A DNA stretch of 64,000 bases from Nocardia donostiensis (GCF_002081715.1 NZ_MUKP01000017.1:1-64000); one strand, 5' to 3'; positions 34,658-43,390 are shown, counted from the first letter of the stretch. The notes: generated by a model not told the origin, from the letters alone. Numbers and translations are program-made.

Positions 34658-37276
34658 ATGACTGTGCGGTACACAGACAGTCCAAGTGATCTGCCAGCAA
34701 TCACGGGGGGATTCGTAGGGCGAACTGCAGAGCTGGCCGAGCTGACTGCCCTGCTACAAGGGCAGCCGCAGTTGATCACGTTGATCGGGTCCGGCGGAAT
34801 CGGCAAGACCAGGCTCGCTACGGAGGCCGTTCACCGGCTCGGTAGGGCAACCCGGATCCCGGTGTACTTCGTGCGGCTGGCGCGGCTGGCGCAGCAGTCC
34901 GATCCGGCGGCGATCGAGGAGGCGATCGCCGCAACGGTGCTTCCTGGTTTCGGCGGACCGTCGACACGGAAGGCGCTTGTCGAGACCCTGTGCAGAACCG
35001 ATGCGGCGGGTCGTAGCCTGCGAACAGTGGTGGTGCTGGACAACTGCGAGCACGTACTCGCCGGCGTTGGTCCGGTGATTGCAGAATTGCTCGCCTCGGT
35101 CGCGGGTTTGACCATTCTGGCGACCAGCCGCGAGCCAGTGGGCTGGGTAGACGAGCGCCTGATGCTGGTTCCGCCCCTCTCACAATCCCAGGCATTGGAC
35201 CTGTTCCGGCAGCGTGCCGAGCTGACCGGCCATCCGATCGTCCAGGCAGACGAGATCGAGGTGGCCGAACGCATCTGTCGCCGGATGCACGGGCACCCGT
35301 TGTTCATTCGGTTGGCTGCCGCCCGCACGTTCTACGAGCCGCTGCCGATGATCCTGCGGCAGCTCAGTGGCGAGGAAGGCGATGCGCGGATGAGCTGGCG
35401 TCACGGGCCGCGGGTGGGTGCCGACAGCCGTCATCGGTCCGTCAGCGAGGTTATCGCATGGTCCTATGAGCTGTGTGATGACAACGAGCGTCTGCTCTTC
35501 GAACGGATGTCGGTATTCGCCCCCGGATACCATTCTCATCCGGGCGAGGACACCGGTTGCCATGCTGCCGGGGCCGAACTGGAGGCCATCGAGACCGTCT
35601 GCGCCGACGATCGGCCCGCCGGGAACAGCTCGGCTGGCGACTCCGCGCGCCCGTACCTGCCAAGGCCCGAAGTCCGGGACATACTCGATCGGCTCGTGGA
35701 GCGCTCGCTGGTTTCAGCGCATATCACATCCACTACTGTGCGGTACAGCCTGGACGAGAGTCTTCGGCTGTTCGCTCGGCTACGACTGCGGGAACGCTCG
35801 AACGGGGAGGTCGACGAGCCGCAACGCTTGGCCGAGCGGCATCTGCGATATTACCGCGACAAGGTCGCATACGCGGCTGCGCACTGGTGCAGTCCCGCCG
35901 AACACGACTTGATGGAATGGACTCGGCACGCGTGGGACAACATCCGACTTGCGATCGAACGGAGCATCACCACCGGCGGCGCGGCAGAACTCGGTTTGGA
36001 GTTGGCCACCGGGTTGATCGCGCTGCGCGCCCCGTTCTTCAACGACCTGCTACCCACCGCGCGTCGATGGACCGAACGCGCTCTGGAGGCCACCCGCGCG
36101 GTGCGGGAGGAACCAACAGATCTGCAGATCACGGCGATGGCCTCGATCGCATGGATCGCGTTGTGGGAGGGGCGCGACCAGCAAGCGGTGCAGGTTGTCG
36201 GTGAGTGTGTCACCACCTCTGTTTCGGCTCCAGAGATCCGGAACAGCTGGCGAGACAGGCCCGATACCGACCTCGGGCTGCCAGCGGCGGTCGAATTCGC
36301 CTGGGGCGCCGAGCTACTGTTGCACCGATGCGATGCGAGGTCGGCCGTCGTGCTGGCGCGAGCACGCGATAAGTATGCGGCGCAGGCCGATCGCAGCGCA
36401 GAATCGCTGAGTTCGCTCTTCCAGACTGTCGCTACAGCGTTTTTCGGCACCGCCCGACAGGCGCTCGATACCGCTCGGAACCATCTCGAGCGCACGGCGA
36501 GTTCGGGTGCACAATGGGCGAAGTCCTGGGCCGAACTGGCCTGGGCTATTGCATTGTCCAAGCATGCGGACCCGGAAGATGCGTTGTCCGCCGTGCATTC
36601 GGCACTGACATACCAGATTCCCAGGCGCGACCTGTGGGGAGCGTTGTGGGCGGTGCATATTCGGATGTGGTCGTTGGCGCGGATCATCACGGACTCGGCC
36701 GCCGCGAGTCCAGCCGGCAAGAACCGGCGCACCGCGCTCGCCACCGAAATCGCCCAGCTGGCCGGTGGAGCCGCAACACTGCGAACCAGGCTGGGTCTGA
36801 GCGCAGCAGAAGTCGGCCTCTTCGCCGAAGAAACGAGCAAGGCGCTGGCGATCGCCTGCGGAGTACTGGGCAGGCAAGGGCTTGATGCCGCGGAAAGGCA
36901 GGGAGCAAGCTTCGAATCCGGCGAAGTGCAGCGGCTCGCCCTCGGGGCGGCGCCCGCGACCGAAGCGCGACCGGACCGCTCCCGTGGACGCCACGTGCCC
37001 GACATCTGGTACATCCTGACCGGTGCGGAACAAGACGTCGCTGTTCTCGCCGCCGCGGGCTGGTCGAACAGTGCGATAGGAGCACGGCGCGGCACCTCCA
37101 TCAAGACGATCAATACTCAGGTGGCCTCGATCCTGCAGAAGCTCACGATCACCTCGCGTGAGGACATCATCGGCTTCGTCCCGCCCGACCTTCGCGAGTT
37201 GGTCTCGAGGGAACACTCGCGACGCCCGCGGCGCGCAGCAACCCAGCATCCGGGAGCGGACGCACGACGTAGATGA
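34658..37276 (+). CDS. LuxR-type regulator with AAA/NB-ARC-like ATPase
   Basis: An 872-residue regulator. The N-terminal nucleotide-binding domain has the Walker A ITLIGSGGIGKTRLA and Walker B-like TVVVLDNCEHVL, then LTILATSREPV (sensor). A winged-helix-like part follows (VSEVIAWSYELCDDNERLLFERMSVFAPG), then a long TPR-like helical region. The C-terminal LuxR helix-turn-helix is about residues 780-850 (LTGAEQDVAVLAAAGWSNSAIG, then TSIKTINTQVASILQKL). Such proteins resemble AfsR/LAL regulators and control metabolite or catabolic genes. The gene appears leaderless. A 22-bp imperfect hairpin at 37357-37416 lies 80 bases after the stop. The divergent P450 is a likely but unproven target. Confidence 0.8.
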   Translation: MTVRYTDSPSDLPAITGGFVGRTAELAELTALLQGQPQLITLIGSGGIGKTRLATEAVHRLGRATRIPVYFVRLARLAQQSDPAAIEEAIAATVLPGFGGPSTRKALVETLCRTDAAGRSLRTVVVLDNCEHVLAGVGPVIAELLASVAGLTILATSREPVGWVDERLMLVPPLSQSQALDLFRQRAELTGHPIVQADEIEVAERICRRMHGHPLFIRLAAARTFYEPLPMILRQLSGEEGDARMSWRHGPRVGADSRHRSVSEVIAWSYELCDDNERLLFERMSVFAPGYHSHPGEDTGCHAAGAELEAIETVCADDRPAGNSSAGDSARPYLPRPEVRDILDRLVERSLVSAHITSTTVRYSLDESLRLFARLRLRERSNGEVDEPQRLAERHLRYYRDKVAYAAAHWCSPAEHDLMEWTRHAWDNIRLAIERSITTGGAAELGLELATGLIALRAPFFNDLLPTARRWTERALEATRAVREEPTDLQITAMASIAWIALWEGRDQQAVQVVGECVTTSVSAPEIRNSWRDRPDTDLGLPAAVEFAWGAELLLHRCDARSAVVLARARDKYAAQADRSAESLSSLFQTVATAFFGTARQALDTARNHLERTASSGAQWAKSWAELAWAIALSKHADPEDALSAVHSALTYQIPRRDLWGALWAVHIRMWSLARIITDSAAASPAGKNRRTALATEIAQLAGGAATLRTRLGLSAAEVGLFAEETSKALAIACGVLGRQGLDAAERQGASFESGEVQRLALGAAPATEARPDRSRGRHVPDIWYILTGAEQDVAVLAAAGWSNSAIGARRGTSIKTINTQVASILQKLTITSREDIIGFVPPDLRELVSREHSRRPRRAATQHPGADARRR

Positions 37277-37356
37277 TCTCCGACAAGGCGAGCCGGGCTG
37301 GTGTTCGGAGCGCGGTGCCGGGCCGAGTCGAGCAAGGCGCGGCACCTGCGGTCACC

Positions 37357-37416
37357 GCGCGGCAGCACCGTCCCACCTCCGGGCCCATCGGCTGAGGTGG
37401 GACGGCGGTGCCGCGC
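37357..37416. terminator. 22-bp stem-loop between convergent genes
   Basis: The left arm 37357-37378 (GCGCGGCAGCACCGTCCCACC plus T) pairs with 37395-37416 with only two mismatches, around a 16-base loop. It sits 80 bases after the LuxR-type gene and 18 bases past the stop of the leftward lipoprotein gene, so it can stop transcripts from both directions. No T-run follows, as usual for actinobacterial terminators. Confidence 0.75.
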
Positions 37417-37434
37417 TCATTTGCCGAGCCGCCG

Positions 37435-38517
37435 TCAGTTCTCGATGCCCGCGAGAACGTCCTGCGTCAGGGCGTCAGCCTGCCCGCAGTCCGTCGGTGG
37501 GGCGTCGAAGGAAACCTTGTCGGGGTCCGTTTCCTCAGGGGGCGTTTCTGCGCTGGTGGTCAGTCTCACGCTCAGCAGGTGGAAATCTTCCCCGTCGTCG
37601 TTACTGGCGGGCCCGATGACCAGACTGATGCCACAACTGGTGGTCATCGCGACATCCGTCTCGGTACGGACGCCCTCGAAACCAGCCATATTCATCGATT
37701 CACTGTGCACGATCGTGGCGCCGGAGGTCGGAGCGGGCTTCTCGTTGGTGCTGAAGTGAATCGATACCTGATACGAACGGGTTTCACCGGGTTTGACGAT
37801 TTCCAGATCACACGCGTAGGGCGATGTACGGAGGACGCTTTCGGCTCGCCATCCCGGGAATCGGCTCGCGATCACGTCCTTTTGCTCGCACGGATCCTGC
37901 CCCATGATGTCGCCGGGCGTCGGGTGCGGATTCGACTTCAGCTGGTCGATCTTCGGATAGATCGACTCCAGGTACTCCGCGGCCGCTGCGCAGGCCTGCG
38001 GCCACGGCGAATCGGGGGCGCCCCTGGGTGGGCTCTTGACCAGGCGCAGACTCAGCGCATGATCGACGCCCTCGTAGGGCACCTTGTAGTTGCAGCTTCG
38101 ATGCTCGGTGCTGTCGTTGGGTGTCGAGGTCCGATATGCCCGACGTCCGGCGATCTGTTCGGGTTGCGCGCCCGCGGCATCGCTCTGGCTGAACGCGACG
38201 TCCAGATCGAGATAGAACAGATACACATCCCCGACCTGGTCACCGCTGAGCCCGATGCATTGGGTGATCCCGGCGGGACGTTTCATCTTCTGCAGCGAGC
38301 CGTACTGCTTCAGCACGTCGCTCTCTGCGATCGTGCAGGGGTCCGCGGCGCGAATACGCGCGAAATGCGCCACTTTCGCTGCGTTGGGGTCTTCGCCGAA
38401 TCGGCCCTGCTGAGCCGGCTCTTCCGGTATCGGCTTCCCAGTCGTCGTGCAGGCGCTGAGGCCGGCGACCAGTGTCAGTCCCACCGCGATGGCGGCGGCC
38501 CGTCCGAGGTAACGCAT
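37435..38517 (-). CDS. DUF3558-like lipoprotein
   Basis: A 360-residue lipoprotein. The N-terminus is a lipoprotein signal: hydrophobic GRAAAIAVGLTLVAG followed by the lipobox LSAC, with Cys at about residue 23. The mature protein appears to contain two similar modules. Each has an acidic 'DPCTIAESDVL' or 'DPCEQKDVI' segment then a cysteine-bearing strand (ITQCIGLSG, YACDLEIVK), as in DUF3558 proteins of mycolic-acid bacteria. Their role is unknown. The ATG at 38517 has no clear ribosome binding site, and a longer frame reaches 38679. Its 3' end faces the LuxR-type gene across a bidirectional hairpin. Confidence 0.65.
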   Translation of the reverse strand: MRYLGRAAAIAVGLTLVAGLSACTTTGKPIPEEPAQQGRFGEDPNAAKVAHFARIRAADPCTIAESDVLKQYGSLQKMKRPAGITQCIGLSGDQVGDVYLFYLDLDVAFSQSDAAGAQPEQIAGRRAYRTSTPNDSTEHRSCNYKVPYEGVDHALSLRLVKSPPRGAPDSPWPQACAAAAEYLESIYPKIDQLKSNPHPTPGDIMGQDPCEQKDVIASRFPGWRAESVLRTSPYACDLEIVKPGETRSYQVSIHFSTNEKPAPTSGATIVHSESMNMAGFEGVRTETDVAMTTSCGISLVIGPASNDDGEDFHLLSVRLTTSAETPPEETDPDKVSFDAPPTDCGQADALTQDVLAGIEN

Positions 38518-38703
38518 CAAACTACTTGACGATCCGGCTCGATCGCGCCGGACACCAGTGGTGCCCAGACGCGGACGCCTAGCGAATTCCAGAGCCATAC
38601 ACACCCATCTATTTCGGAAGTCTCGAGTCGATGGTGGGTGCCGTGTAGCGGCGGCGGATGATCGTCCGCACCACGGCACACCACTATCACCTGGACCGGG
38701 ATA

Positions 38704-39066
38704 TCAGCCGGCGCAGGCGATATCTCCGCCGAGGACCTTGTTGACGATGCATGCCCGCTTCACCGGGCCTGGCTGGATCTGGTCGTACATGCCGCCTCCC
38801 GCCGACTCTTCGACGACTCCGCCTGCCTGGAACTCGATGCGCACATCGACCCGCTGACCGCTACTTTCACCACCGCTTGCGGGAGCCCAGGCAATCACGC
38901 GAGAGGTAGGGTTGGTGCCGGGGACATCATAGATACAGATCGACCACGTGTCGGTATGGTCCGCGCCGCACACCTCGGCCGATGCCGGGCCCGCTCCACC
39001 GATGACAATCCCCGCAGCAGTAGCCGAGGCAACAGCGATACTTGCCAGATACTTCTTCACTCTCAT
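38704..39066 (-). CDS. small secreted protein of unknown function
   Basis: A 120-residue protein with a clear signal peptide (basic MRVKK, hydrophobic YLASIAVASATAAGIVIGG, then GPASAE, cleavage near residue 30). The mature part of about 90 residues holds three or four cysteines (VCGADHTD, SICIYDVPG, RACIVNKV, IACAG) that probably form disulfides. The ATG at 39066 sits behind AAAGGA. I recognise no family. The context is secreted proteins and lipoproteins. Confidence 0.6.
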   Translation of the reverse strand: MRVKKYLASIAVASATAAGIVIGGAGPASAEVCGADHTDTWSICIYDVPGTNPTSRVIAWAPASGGESSGQRVDVRIEFQAGGVVEESAGGGMYDQIQPGPVKRACIVNKVLGGDIACAG

Positions 39067-39508
39067 AATCCTTTCCCCGCAGTACTGAACAACGGAAGCC
39101 AGTTTGTCGATGCTCGGGTCCGTTGCGCATCAGTGGATCGCTTCGATAGATGCCTACGCGGGCATACCTAGGTGTAGTAGCAGAGCAGGAGTTCCGGTCA
39201 TGACCAGAATCGGCACCACCCTCGGCAGTACCCGGCCCCACCGCAACAGTTCGCAGATCGCCCAGTGGGTCCTGGACTCGGCCATTCCGTCCATGAACAC
39301 GCCTGAAGAACGCCATAGACCACCTGTTCGCGCAGTGGTCGGTCTGGTTCGTCTCCTACGGCGCGAGCGGGGGAGCAGCTGCGGCTGGTTTGCAGCGCCT
39401 TGGGTATGGCTGATGTGAGCCACCAGGTCATCGCATGGAGCGCCGCACTCGCGCTGCTCCGGCGGACCAGCACCGATACCCCGCACCTCAACTCCACAGG
39501 AGCCGAAC
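39067..39508. other. intergenic stretch containing an FMN reductase remnant
   Basis: A 442-base gap between the leftward secreted protein and the rightward NTF2-like gene. Bases 39200-39490 hold a decayed NAD(P)H-dependent FMN reductase (listed separately). The first 130 bases should include the promoter of the secreted protein. Confidence 0.5.
39200..39490 (+). pseudogene. decayed NAD(P)H-dependent FMN reductase
   Basis: Three frames carry pieces of one flavodoxin-fold reductase. The ATG at 39200 opens MTRIGTTLGSTRPHRNSSQ, the FMN-phosphate loop G-S-T-R-P, and continues AQWVLDSA. About 80 residues are then missing. The next frame reads LKNAIDHLFAQW and FVSYGASGG, the family's P-x-x-L-K-N-A-[IL]-D and V-x-Y-G-x-x-G-G motifs, to a stop at 39411. 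A third frame gives ALGMADVSHQVIAWSA, like the final helix-strand of the family. An internal deletion plus frameshifts make it a pseudogene. It lies just upstream of an NTF2-like gene that may once have been its partner. Confidence 0.65.
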
Positions 39509-39985
39509 ATGGTGACACCGAACGACCTGCAGCTACTTGCTGACCGTATCGAGATCGCCGCGCTGTGCGCCGAATTCACCGACGCGGTGATGATGCACGA
39601 CTTCGACCGTCTGGCATCGCTGTTCACCGACGACGCAGTGTTGTGTATCCCCGGCGCGGGTATCGAAGTCGTCGGCCGTGCCGAATTCGAGCCCGGGATG
39701 CGGCGCATGCAAGACGCCTGGGACTACTTCGTCCAGCACACCCATCCCGGCTCGATCGACATCGACGGCGACACCGCCGCCGGCCGCGCCCACATCTGCG
39801 AATTCGGCCGCTTACGGAGCGGCAGTTCACATCTGAACTATGCGATCTACCATGATCGCTTCCGGCGAACGGCCGACGGCTGGAAGTTCACCGAACGGGT
39901 CTACGAGATCCGATACCTCGACAACTCGCCGCTACCGGGCTCACCGCCGGGAGAGCACGGAGTGGGTGTAGACGTCTCCGCGTGA
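39509..39985 (+). CDS. NTF2-like / SnoaL-like protein
   Basis: A 158-residue protein of the NTF2/SnoaL alpha+beta barrel type. It has the helix FTDAVMMHDFDRLASLFTDDAVLCIPG (acidic loop in the usual place), a GRAHICEFG strand, and HDRFRRTADGWKFTERVYEIRYLD at the end. Related proteins are small-molecule isomerases, dehydratases or dioxygenase beta-type subunits. The ATG at 39509 lies after a GGAG. Its stop TGA abuts directly the stop of the convergent secreted gene (TGATCA at 39983-39988), with no bases between the two genes. The role is unknown. Confidence 0.65.
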   Translation: MVTPNDLQLLADRIEIAALCAEFTDAVMMHDFDRLASLFTDDAVLCIPGAGIEVVGRAEFEPGMRRMQDAWDYFVQHTHPGSIDIDGDTAAGRAHICEFGRLRSGSSHLNYAIYHDRFRRTADGWKFTERVYEIRYLDNSPLPGSPPGEHGVGVDVSA

Positions 39986-40642
39986 TCAGCAGGTTATGTC
40001 CACATCGGCGGCCGGGTCGAAGGACACGTGCACGTGGTCGTAGTGATTGGCGGTCGGGCTTCCGCGGTCCTCCATGTACGACCAGCCGTTGCCGTCGTTG
40101 TACCGTTGCTGCCAGATCACGTAGGTCACGTGGAAACGCTGCTGATTGGCCAGCACGAAATCGGCGATCGCGGCGCCGTGCGCGGGGTCTGAGGTCATGA
40201 AATCGAGTGCCAGGCCGGCACCGTGGTCGCCGTCGCCACGGCCGATGGCGCCGCCGATGTCGGCGACTCCTAATCTCTTGTCGATCAGGTTGCCCACCTG
40301 CGCCACGTGCGGCCGTGCTCCGGCTAGTTCTGTCGGGCACGGGATGGGGGGTGGAAGTGGGGGCAGGTGCTGTTCGGCTTTTTTGGCCAGCAGTAGTGGT
40401 TGCTCGGCGGTGGCGGCTGGTGCTGCCGGTGCCGGTCGAGTTGTCGTCGGGGCCAGGCCGGTCTCGACGGCGGACGACGGCAGCGAATCGACCGCCGCGG
40501 CATGCTGGCCAGCCGGGCTCGGTCGGAACGCCATCCACAGGACGGCGATGGCAGCCGCCGCCACGCCGCATAGTGCCAGGGGTGCGAGCTGCCGGACTCG
40601 GGTCGGTTTGCGATGTTGACCAGGCATGATGTTGTCGACCAC
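39986..40642 (-). CDS. secreted protein with VldE/M15-like C-terminal domain
   Basis: A 218-residue protein with an N-terminal signal or anchor (LAPLALCGVAAAAIAVLWMAF at about 20-40), a Pro/Ala-rich linker to about 85, and a C-terminal conserved domain. That domain reads GGAIGRGDGDHGAGLALDFM, then VTYVIWQQRYNDGNGW and SPTANHYDHVHVSF. This pattern occurs in actinobacterial envelope proteins and recalls the D-Ala-D-Ala peptidase fold; H-D-H-V and D-H-x-x-G-x-A-x-D could bind metal. It may process the cell wall. The GTG at 40642 (GAGAG upstream) is used; the ATG at 40627 is an alternative. It is tail-to-tail with the NTF2-like gene with zero gap. Confidence 0.65.
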   Translation of the reverse strand: MVDNIMPGQHRKPTRVRQLAPLALCGVAAAAIAVLWMAFRPSPAGQHAAAVDSLPSSAVETGLAPTTTRPAPAAPAATAEQPLLLAKKAEQHLPPLPPPIPCPTELAGARPHVAQVGNLIDKRLGVADIGGAIGRGDGDHGAGLALDFMTSDPAHGAAIADFVLANQQRFHVTYVIWQQRYNDGNGWSYMEDRGSPTANHYDHVHVSFDPAADVDITC

Positions 40643-40780
40643 CGGTAGCTCTCGGGAATAAGATCACCGTTAAATTACGAAAAGGTAGCGACAATGTCAC
40701 GCTGAAGTCACAAATGGGCCACTCCCGGCCACCGGGAAGGCGCGCCGCAGGTTCCGCGTCCACCACATACCGTCTGCGTC

Positions 40781-41128
40781 ATGGCCGAACCCACCCTGTA
40801 CATCACCGACCGAGTCGTGCTCCGGCCCGGCAGCGCACGGGCGTTCGTCGAGGCCTACCTCTCCGCGTATGCCCCGCAGGCACGGGACCGAGGGCTGACC
40901 CTGGAGCGGATCCTGGTGAGCCCGCCGGCCTGGATCGAGGGTGAGACGAACACCGTCACCGCCACCTGGACCGTATCGGGCCCAGCAGGCTGGTGGGCGG
41001 CCGCGGTCGCGGCCCGTCACGATCCCGCACCGGCGCAGTGGTGGGCATCGATGGCACCGATGATCGTCGAACGCACCCGGTCGACGGGAAGCCGGTTCGA
41101 GGACGTGGAAGGACTCTGCGATGTATAA
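40781..41128 (+). CDS. 115-residue A/B-barrel-like protein
   Basis: A 115-residue protein whose pattern (LYITDRVVLRPGSARAFVEAY, then VTATWTVSGPAGWWAAAVAA and WWASMAPMIV) fits a dimeric alpha/beta barrel of the NIPSNAP/EthD/Dabb sort. I cannot name a family. Its last codons overlap the next gene by eight bases (41121), implying translational coupling. The partner also looks barrel-like, so the two may form one complex or catabolic step. It follows a 138-base gap after the leftward secreted gene. No motif reveals a substrate. Confidence 0.55.
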   Translation: MAEPTLYITDRVVLRPGSARAFVEAYLSAYAPQARDRGLTLERILVSPPAWIEGETNTVTATWTVSGPAGWWAAAVAARHDPAPAQWWASMAPMIVERTRSTGSRFEDVEGLCDV

Positions 41129-41816
41129 GGTGACCCGCCTGCTCCACCTGACCGACGCCGGCGATGAGATGACCACGGCCACGACGATGGAGCGCATCAC
41201 CACGGCAGCGGAGTCGGCCGGCGCACTGCACTCGCTGGTTTCCCACACTCTCCCGGGGGTACGAAACGGCGGTGACGTGCTCGCGCACTTCCAGTTCGCA
41301 TCCCCGGCGGACTGGGCGCGCAACCGCACCCCGATCGACGAGGCCACCTCCGGACCTGCGATCGAACACATCGATGCGGTGGAGTACGTAGGCGGATCGC
41401 CCGCGGAAGCGCGCGGGGGTCGCCGGTTGCCGGCAAGGACTCCCGGGGTGTACCGCACCCTCCTGCTGCGCGTGGATGCGGCGGCCGATCCGGCCGAAGT
41501 CCGCCGATTCGAGCACGCTACCGTGCAGATGCCGGTACACATTCCGGCCATCCTGGCGTGGCAGCTCAGCCCGGTCCGGCACGCGACAGGACGATCGCAG
41601 TGGACCCATGTGTGGGAGCAGGAGTTCGCCGACGTCGACGCCCTGCTCGGCCCCTACATGAATCATCCGATCCACTGGGCTCACGTGGACCGGTGGTTCG
41701 ATCCGGAATGCCCGGAACAGATCGTCAAGGACCGGGTCTGCCACAGCTTCTGCGCGATCCCGGCACCGGTGATCGACATGACATCGGAGTTCCCTTCGGT
41801 CCCAGCCGAAGGCTGA
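41121..41816 (+). CDS. tandem Dabb (stress-responsive A/B barrel)-like protein
   Basis: A 231-residue protein with two barrel halves. The N-terminal part includes YKVTRLLHLTDAGDEMTTAT and the C-terminal part TLLLRVDAAADPAEVRRFEH. The stretch WTHVWEQEFADVDALLGPYM, then HPIHWAHVDRWFDPECPEQI resembles the Dabb fold, where His and acidic residues line a small cavity. Dabb proteins include cyclases and unknown stress proteins. It overlaps the 115-residue gene upstream and is followed 99 bases later by a GntR regulator. Function is unknown; association with the downstream amino-acid operon is not shown. Confidence 0.6.
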   Translation: MYKVTRLLHLTDAGDEMTTATTMERITTAAESAGALHSLVSHTLPGVRNGGDVLAHFQFASPADWARNRTPIDEATSGPAIEHIDAVEYVGGSPAEARGGRRLPARTPGVYRTLLLRVDAAADPAEVRRFEHATVQMPVHIPAILAWQLSPVRHATGRSQWTHVWEQEFADVDALLGPYMNHPIHWAHVDRWFDPECPEQIVKDRVCHSFCAIPAPVIDMTSEFPSVPAEG

Positions 41817-41903
41817 CGACCGAGAAGAGCTCACGGGTCAGGGCAGCGTGGAGGACGGCTCCCCGACCCGGTGTCACCACTTCCCTTATCTCTGCATCCA
41901 GTG

Positions 41904-41916
41904 TATACAGAGTATA
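41904..41916. promoter_or_regulatory. candidate GntR operator overlapping start codon
   Basis: TATAC-AGA-GTATA is a perfect 5-3-5 palindrome ending on the A of the GntR ATG (41916). It is AT-rich in GC-rich DNA, and FCD-type GntR operators are short palindromes of this size. Autoregulation is inferred. Parts of the same sequence could also act as a -10 element. Confidence 0.4.
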
Positions 41917-42605
41917 TGCCACCTGCGTCACACCAGTTCGGCCCACATGACGACCTCGCAGGCCGGCTACGCACTGCGATCGTCGAAGGTGTCTATCCGC
42001 CCGGACATCGCTTGGTCCAAGAGGAGCTGGCCGATCGTTTCGGCGTCTCGCGCATCCCGCTGAGGGAAGCGATCCGCACTCTCGTGGGCGAAGGACTGCT
42101 TCGATCGGAACCGGGCCGCGGCACCTACGTGACCGCTTTGGACATCAACGAGATCGACGAGATCTACGACTTGCGGCGCCTGATCGAACCGAGCTTCGCT
42201 GGGCATGTCACAGAGCGGGTATCGCGACGAGACATCGCACGTTTCGAGGCGATGGCCACCCAGATGGACAGTGTTTCCGAGATCGGTGCGGCCGCCTGGT
42301 CACGGACCAACCTGGCGTTTCATCTCGATATGTATCGATTGTCGGGTCTTCCGCTGCGCTACGAATTCATCGCGCAGATGTATCACCGGCTGGAGCCCTA
42401 TTCCCGCTTCTACGTCCACGGCACGTGCGCCTACGATCGCGTGCAGGACGAGCACAAAGCGATGGTCCAAGCGCTTGCCGATGGTGATGCCGATGCTCTG
42501 GCCGGGCACATCGTTGCTCATATCGACGGTGGGCAAACAGGCCTGCACCGCGCGTGGGAGAACTCCGCAGACGAGATGCGGATGTACTGGGGAAGTAACG
42601 CATGA
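41916..42605 (+). CDS. GntR-family (FadR/FCD) regulator of the pxp operon
   Basis: A 229-residue GntR regulator. The winged helix at about residues 12-75 has VEGVYPPGHRLVQEELADRFG, SRIPLREAIRTLVGEGLLR and GRGTYV. The FCD ligand domain follows, with R-R-L-I-E-P near the start, 'NLAFHLDMYRLSG' and a late HIVAHIDGGQTGLHRA; the His residues are likely metal or carboxylate ligands. Such regulators respond to carboxylates or amino acids. Its stop overlaps the start of pxpA (42602), so it is translated with the operon it presumably controls. The ATG is preceded by a palindrome and no clear ribosome binding site. Confidence 0.85.
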   Translation: MPPASHQFGPHDDLAGRLRTAIVEGVYPPGHRLVQEELADRFGVSRIPLREAIRTLVGEGLLRSEPGRGTYVTALDINEIDEIYDLRRLIEPSFAGHVTERVSRRDIARFEAMATQMDSVSEIGAAAWSRTNLAFHLDMYRLSGLPLRYEFIAQMYHRLEPYSRFYVHGTCAYDRVQDEHKAMVQALADGDADALAGHIVAHIDGGQTGLHRAWENSADEMRMYWGSNA

Positions 42606-43390
42606 GCACACCGTCAGTACACCTCGACACCGATATCGGCGAGGGATTCGGCGTGTGGGGCAACATCGACGAGGCAGCGCTGATGGATCACGTCTCGGCA
42701 GCCAACATTGCGTGTGGATTTCATGCCGGCGACCCGGACATCCTTCGGCGCACCACTTGCCTCGCCGCCGAGCGCGGCGTCTCGGTCGGCGCCCAAGTGT
42801 CCTACCGAGATCTCGTCGGCTTCGGCCGCCGTTTCATCGACGTGGAACGGTCGACACTTGTCAACGAGATCGTCTACCAGATCGGTGCGCTGCAGGCGTT
42901 CGCCCGGATCGCGGGGACCGAGGTGACCTATGTAAAGGCCCACGGGGCGCTCTACAACGTCGCCGCGGATCATGCGGAGCACGCGTCGGCGATCGTCGAG
43001 GCGGTGGAAATCGTTGATCCCACGTTGCCGCTACTGTGCCAGTACGGCACCGAAGTATGGGAACGTGCTGTCGATCGCGGGATCGTACCGATCGCAGAGA
43101 TGTTCGTCGACCGCGGCTATACCGCCACAGGGCGCTTGGTATCTCGGAAGCACCCCGGCGCACTGCTGACCGATACCGATGTGGCCGCGCGCCGTTCGGT
43201 ATCGATGGTGGCCCGGCGGGAAGTGACCTCGGTCGACGGCGAACGGGTAACGGTGGCACCGCCGGAGGCCACCGCGCTCGCGCTCTGCGTGCACAGCGAT
43301 ACTCCCGGTGCCCTGGCAATGGCTCGGGCCACCAAGGCGGCGTTGCTGGAAAGCGGCTTTCCCATCGCACCGATCGGACGCCGCCGATGA
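42602..43390 (+). CDS. pxpA: 5-oxoprolinase subunit PxpA (LamB/YcsF)
   Basis: A 262-residue LamB/YcsF-family protein. With PxpB and PxpC it hydrolyses 5-oxo-L-proline (pyroglutamate) to L-glutamate at the cost of ATP. It has the metal-site opening LDTDIGEGFGVWG (usual D-L-N-E-G/D-x-D here), then SAANIACGFHAGDPDIL, TYVKAHGALYN and EMFVDRGYTATGRLV. The ATG at 42602 overlaps the GntR stop and its own stop overlaps pxpB (ATGA at 43387-43390), so the four genes are coupled. Length is normal. Confidence 0.9.
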   Translation: MSTPSVHLDTDIGEGFGVWGNIDEAALMDHVSAANIACGFHAGDPDILRRTTCLAAERGVSVGAQVSYRDLVGFGRRFIDVERSTLVNEIVYQIGALQAFARIAGTEVTYVKAHGALYNVAADHAEHASAIVEAVEIVDPTLPLLCQYGTEVWERAVDRGIVPIAEMFVDRGYTATGRLVSRKHPGALLTDTDVAARRSVSMVARREVTSVDGERVTVAPPEATALALCVHSDTPGALAMARATKAALLESGFPIAPIGRRR

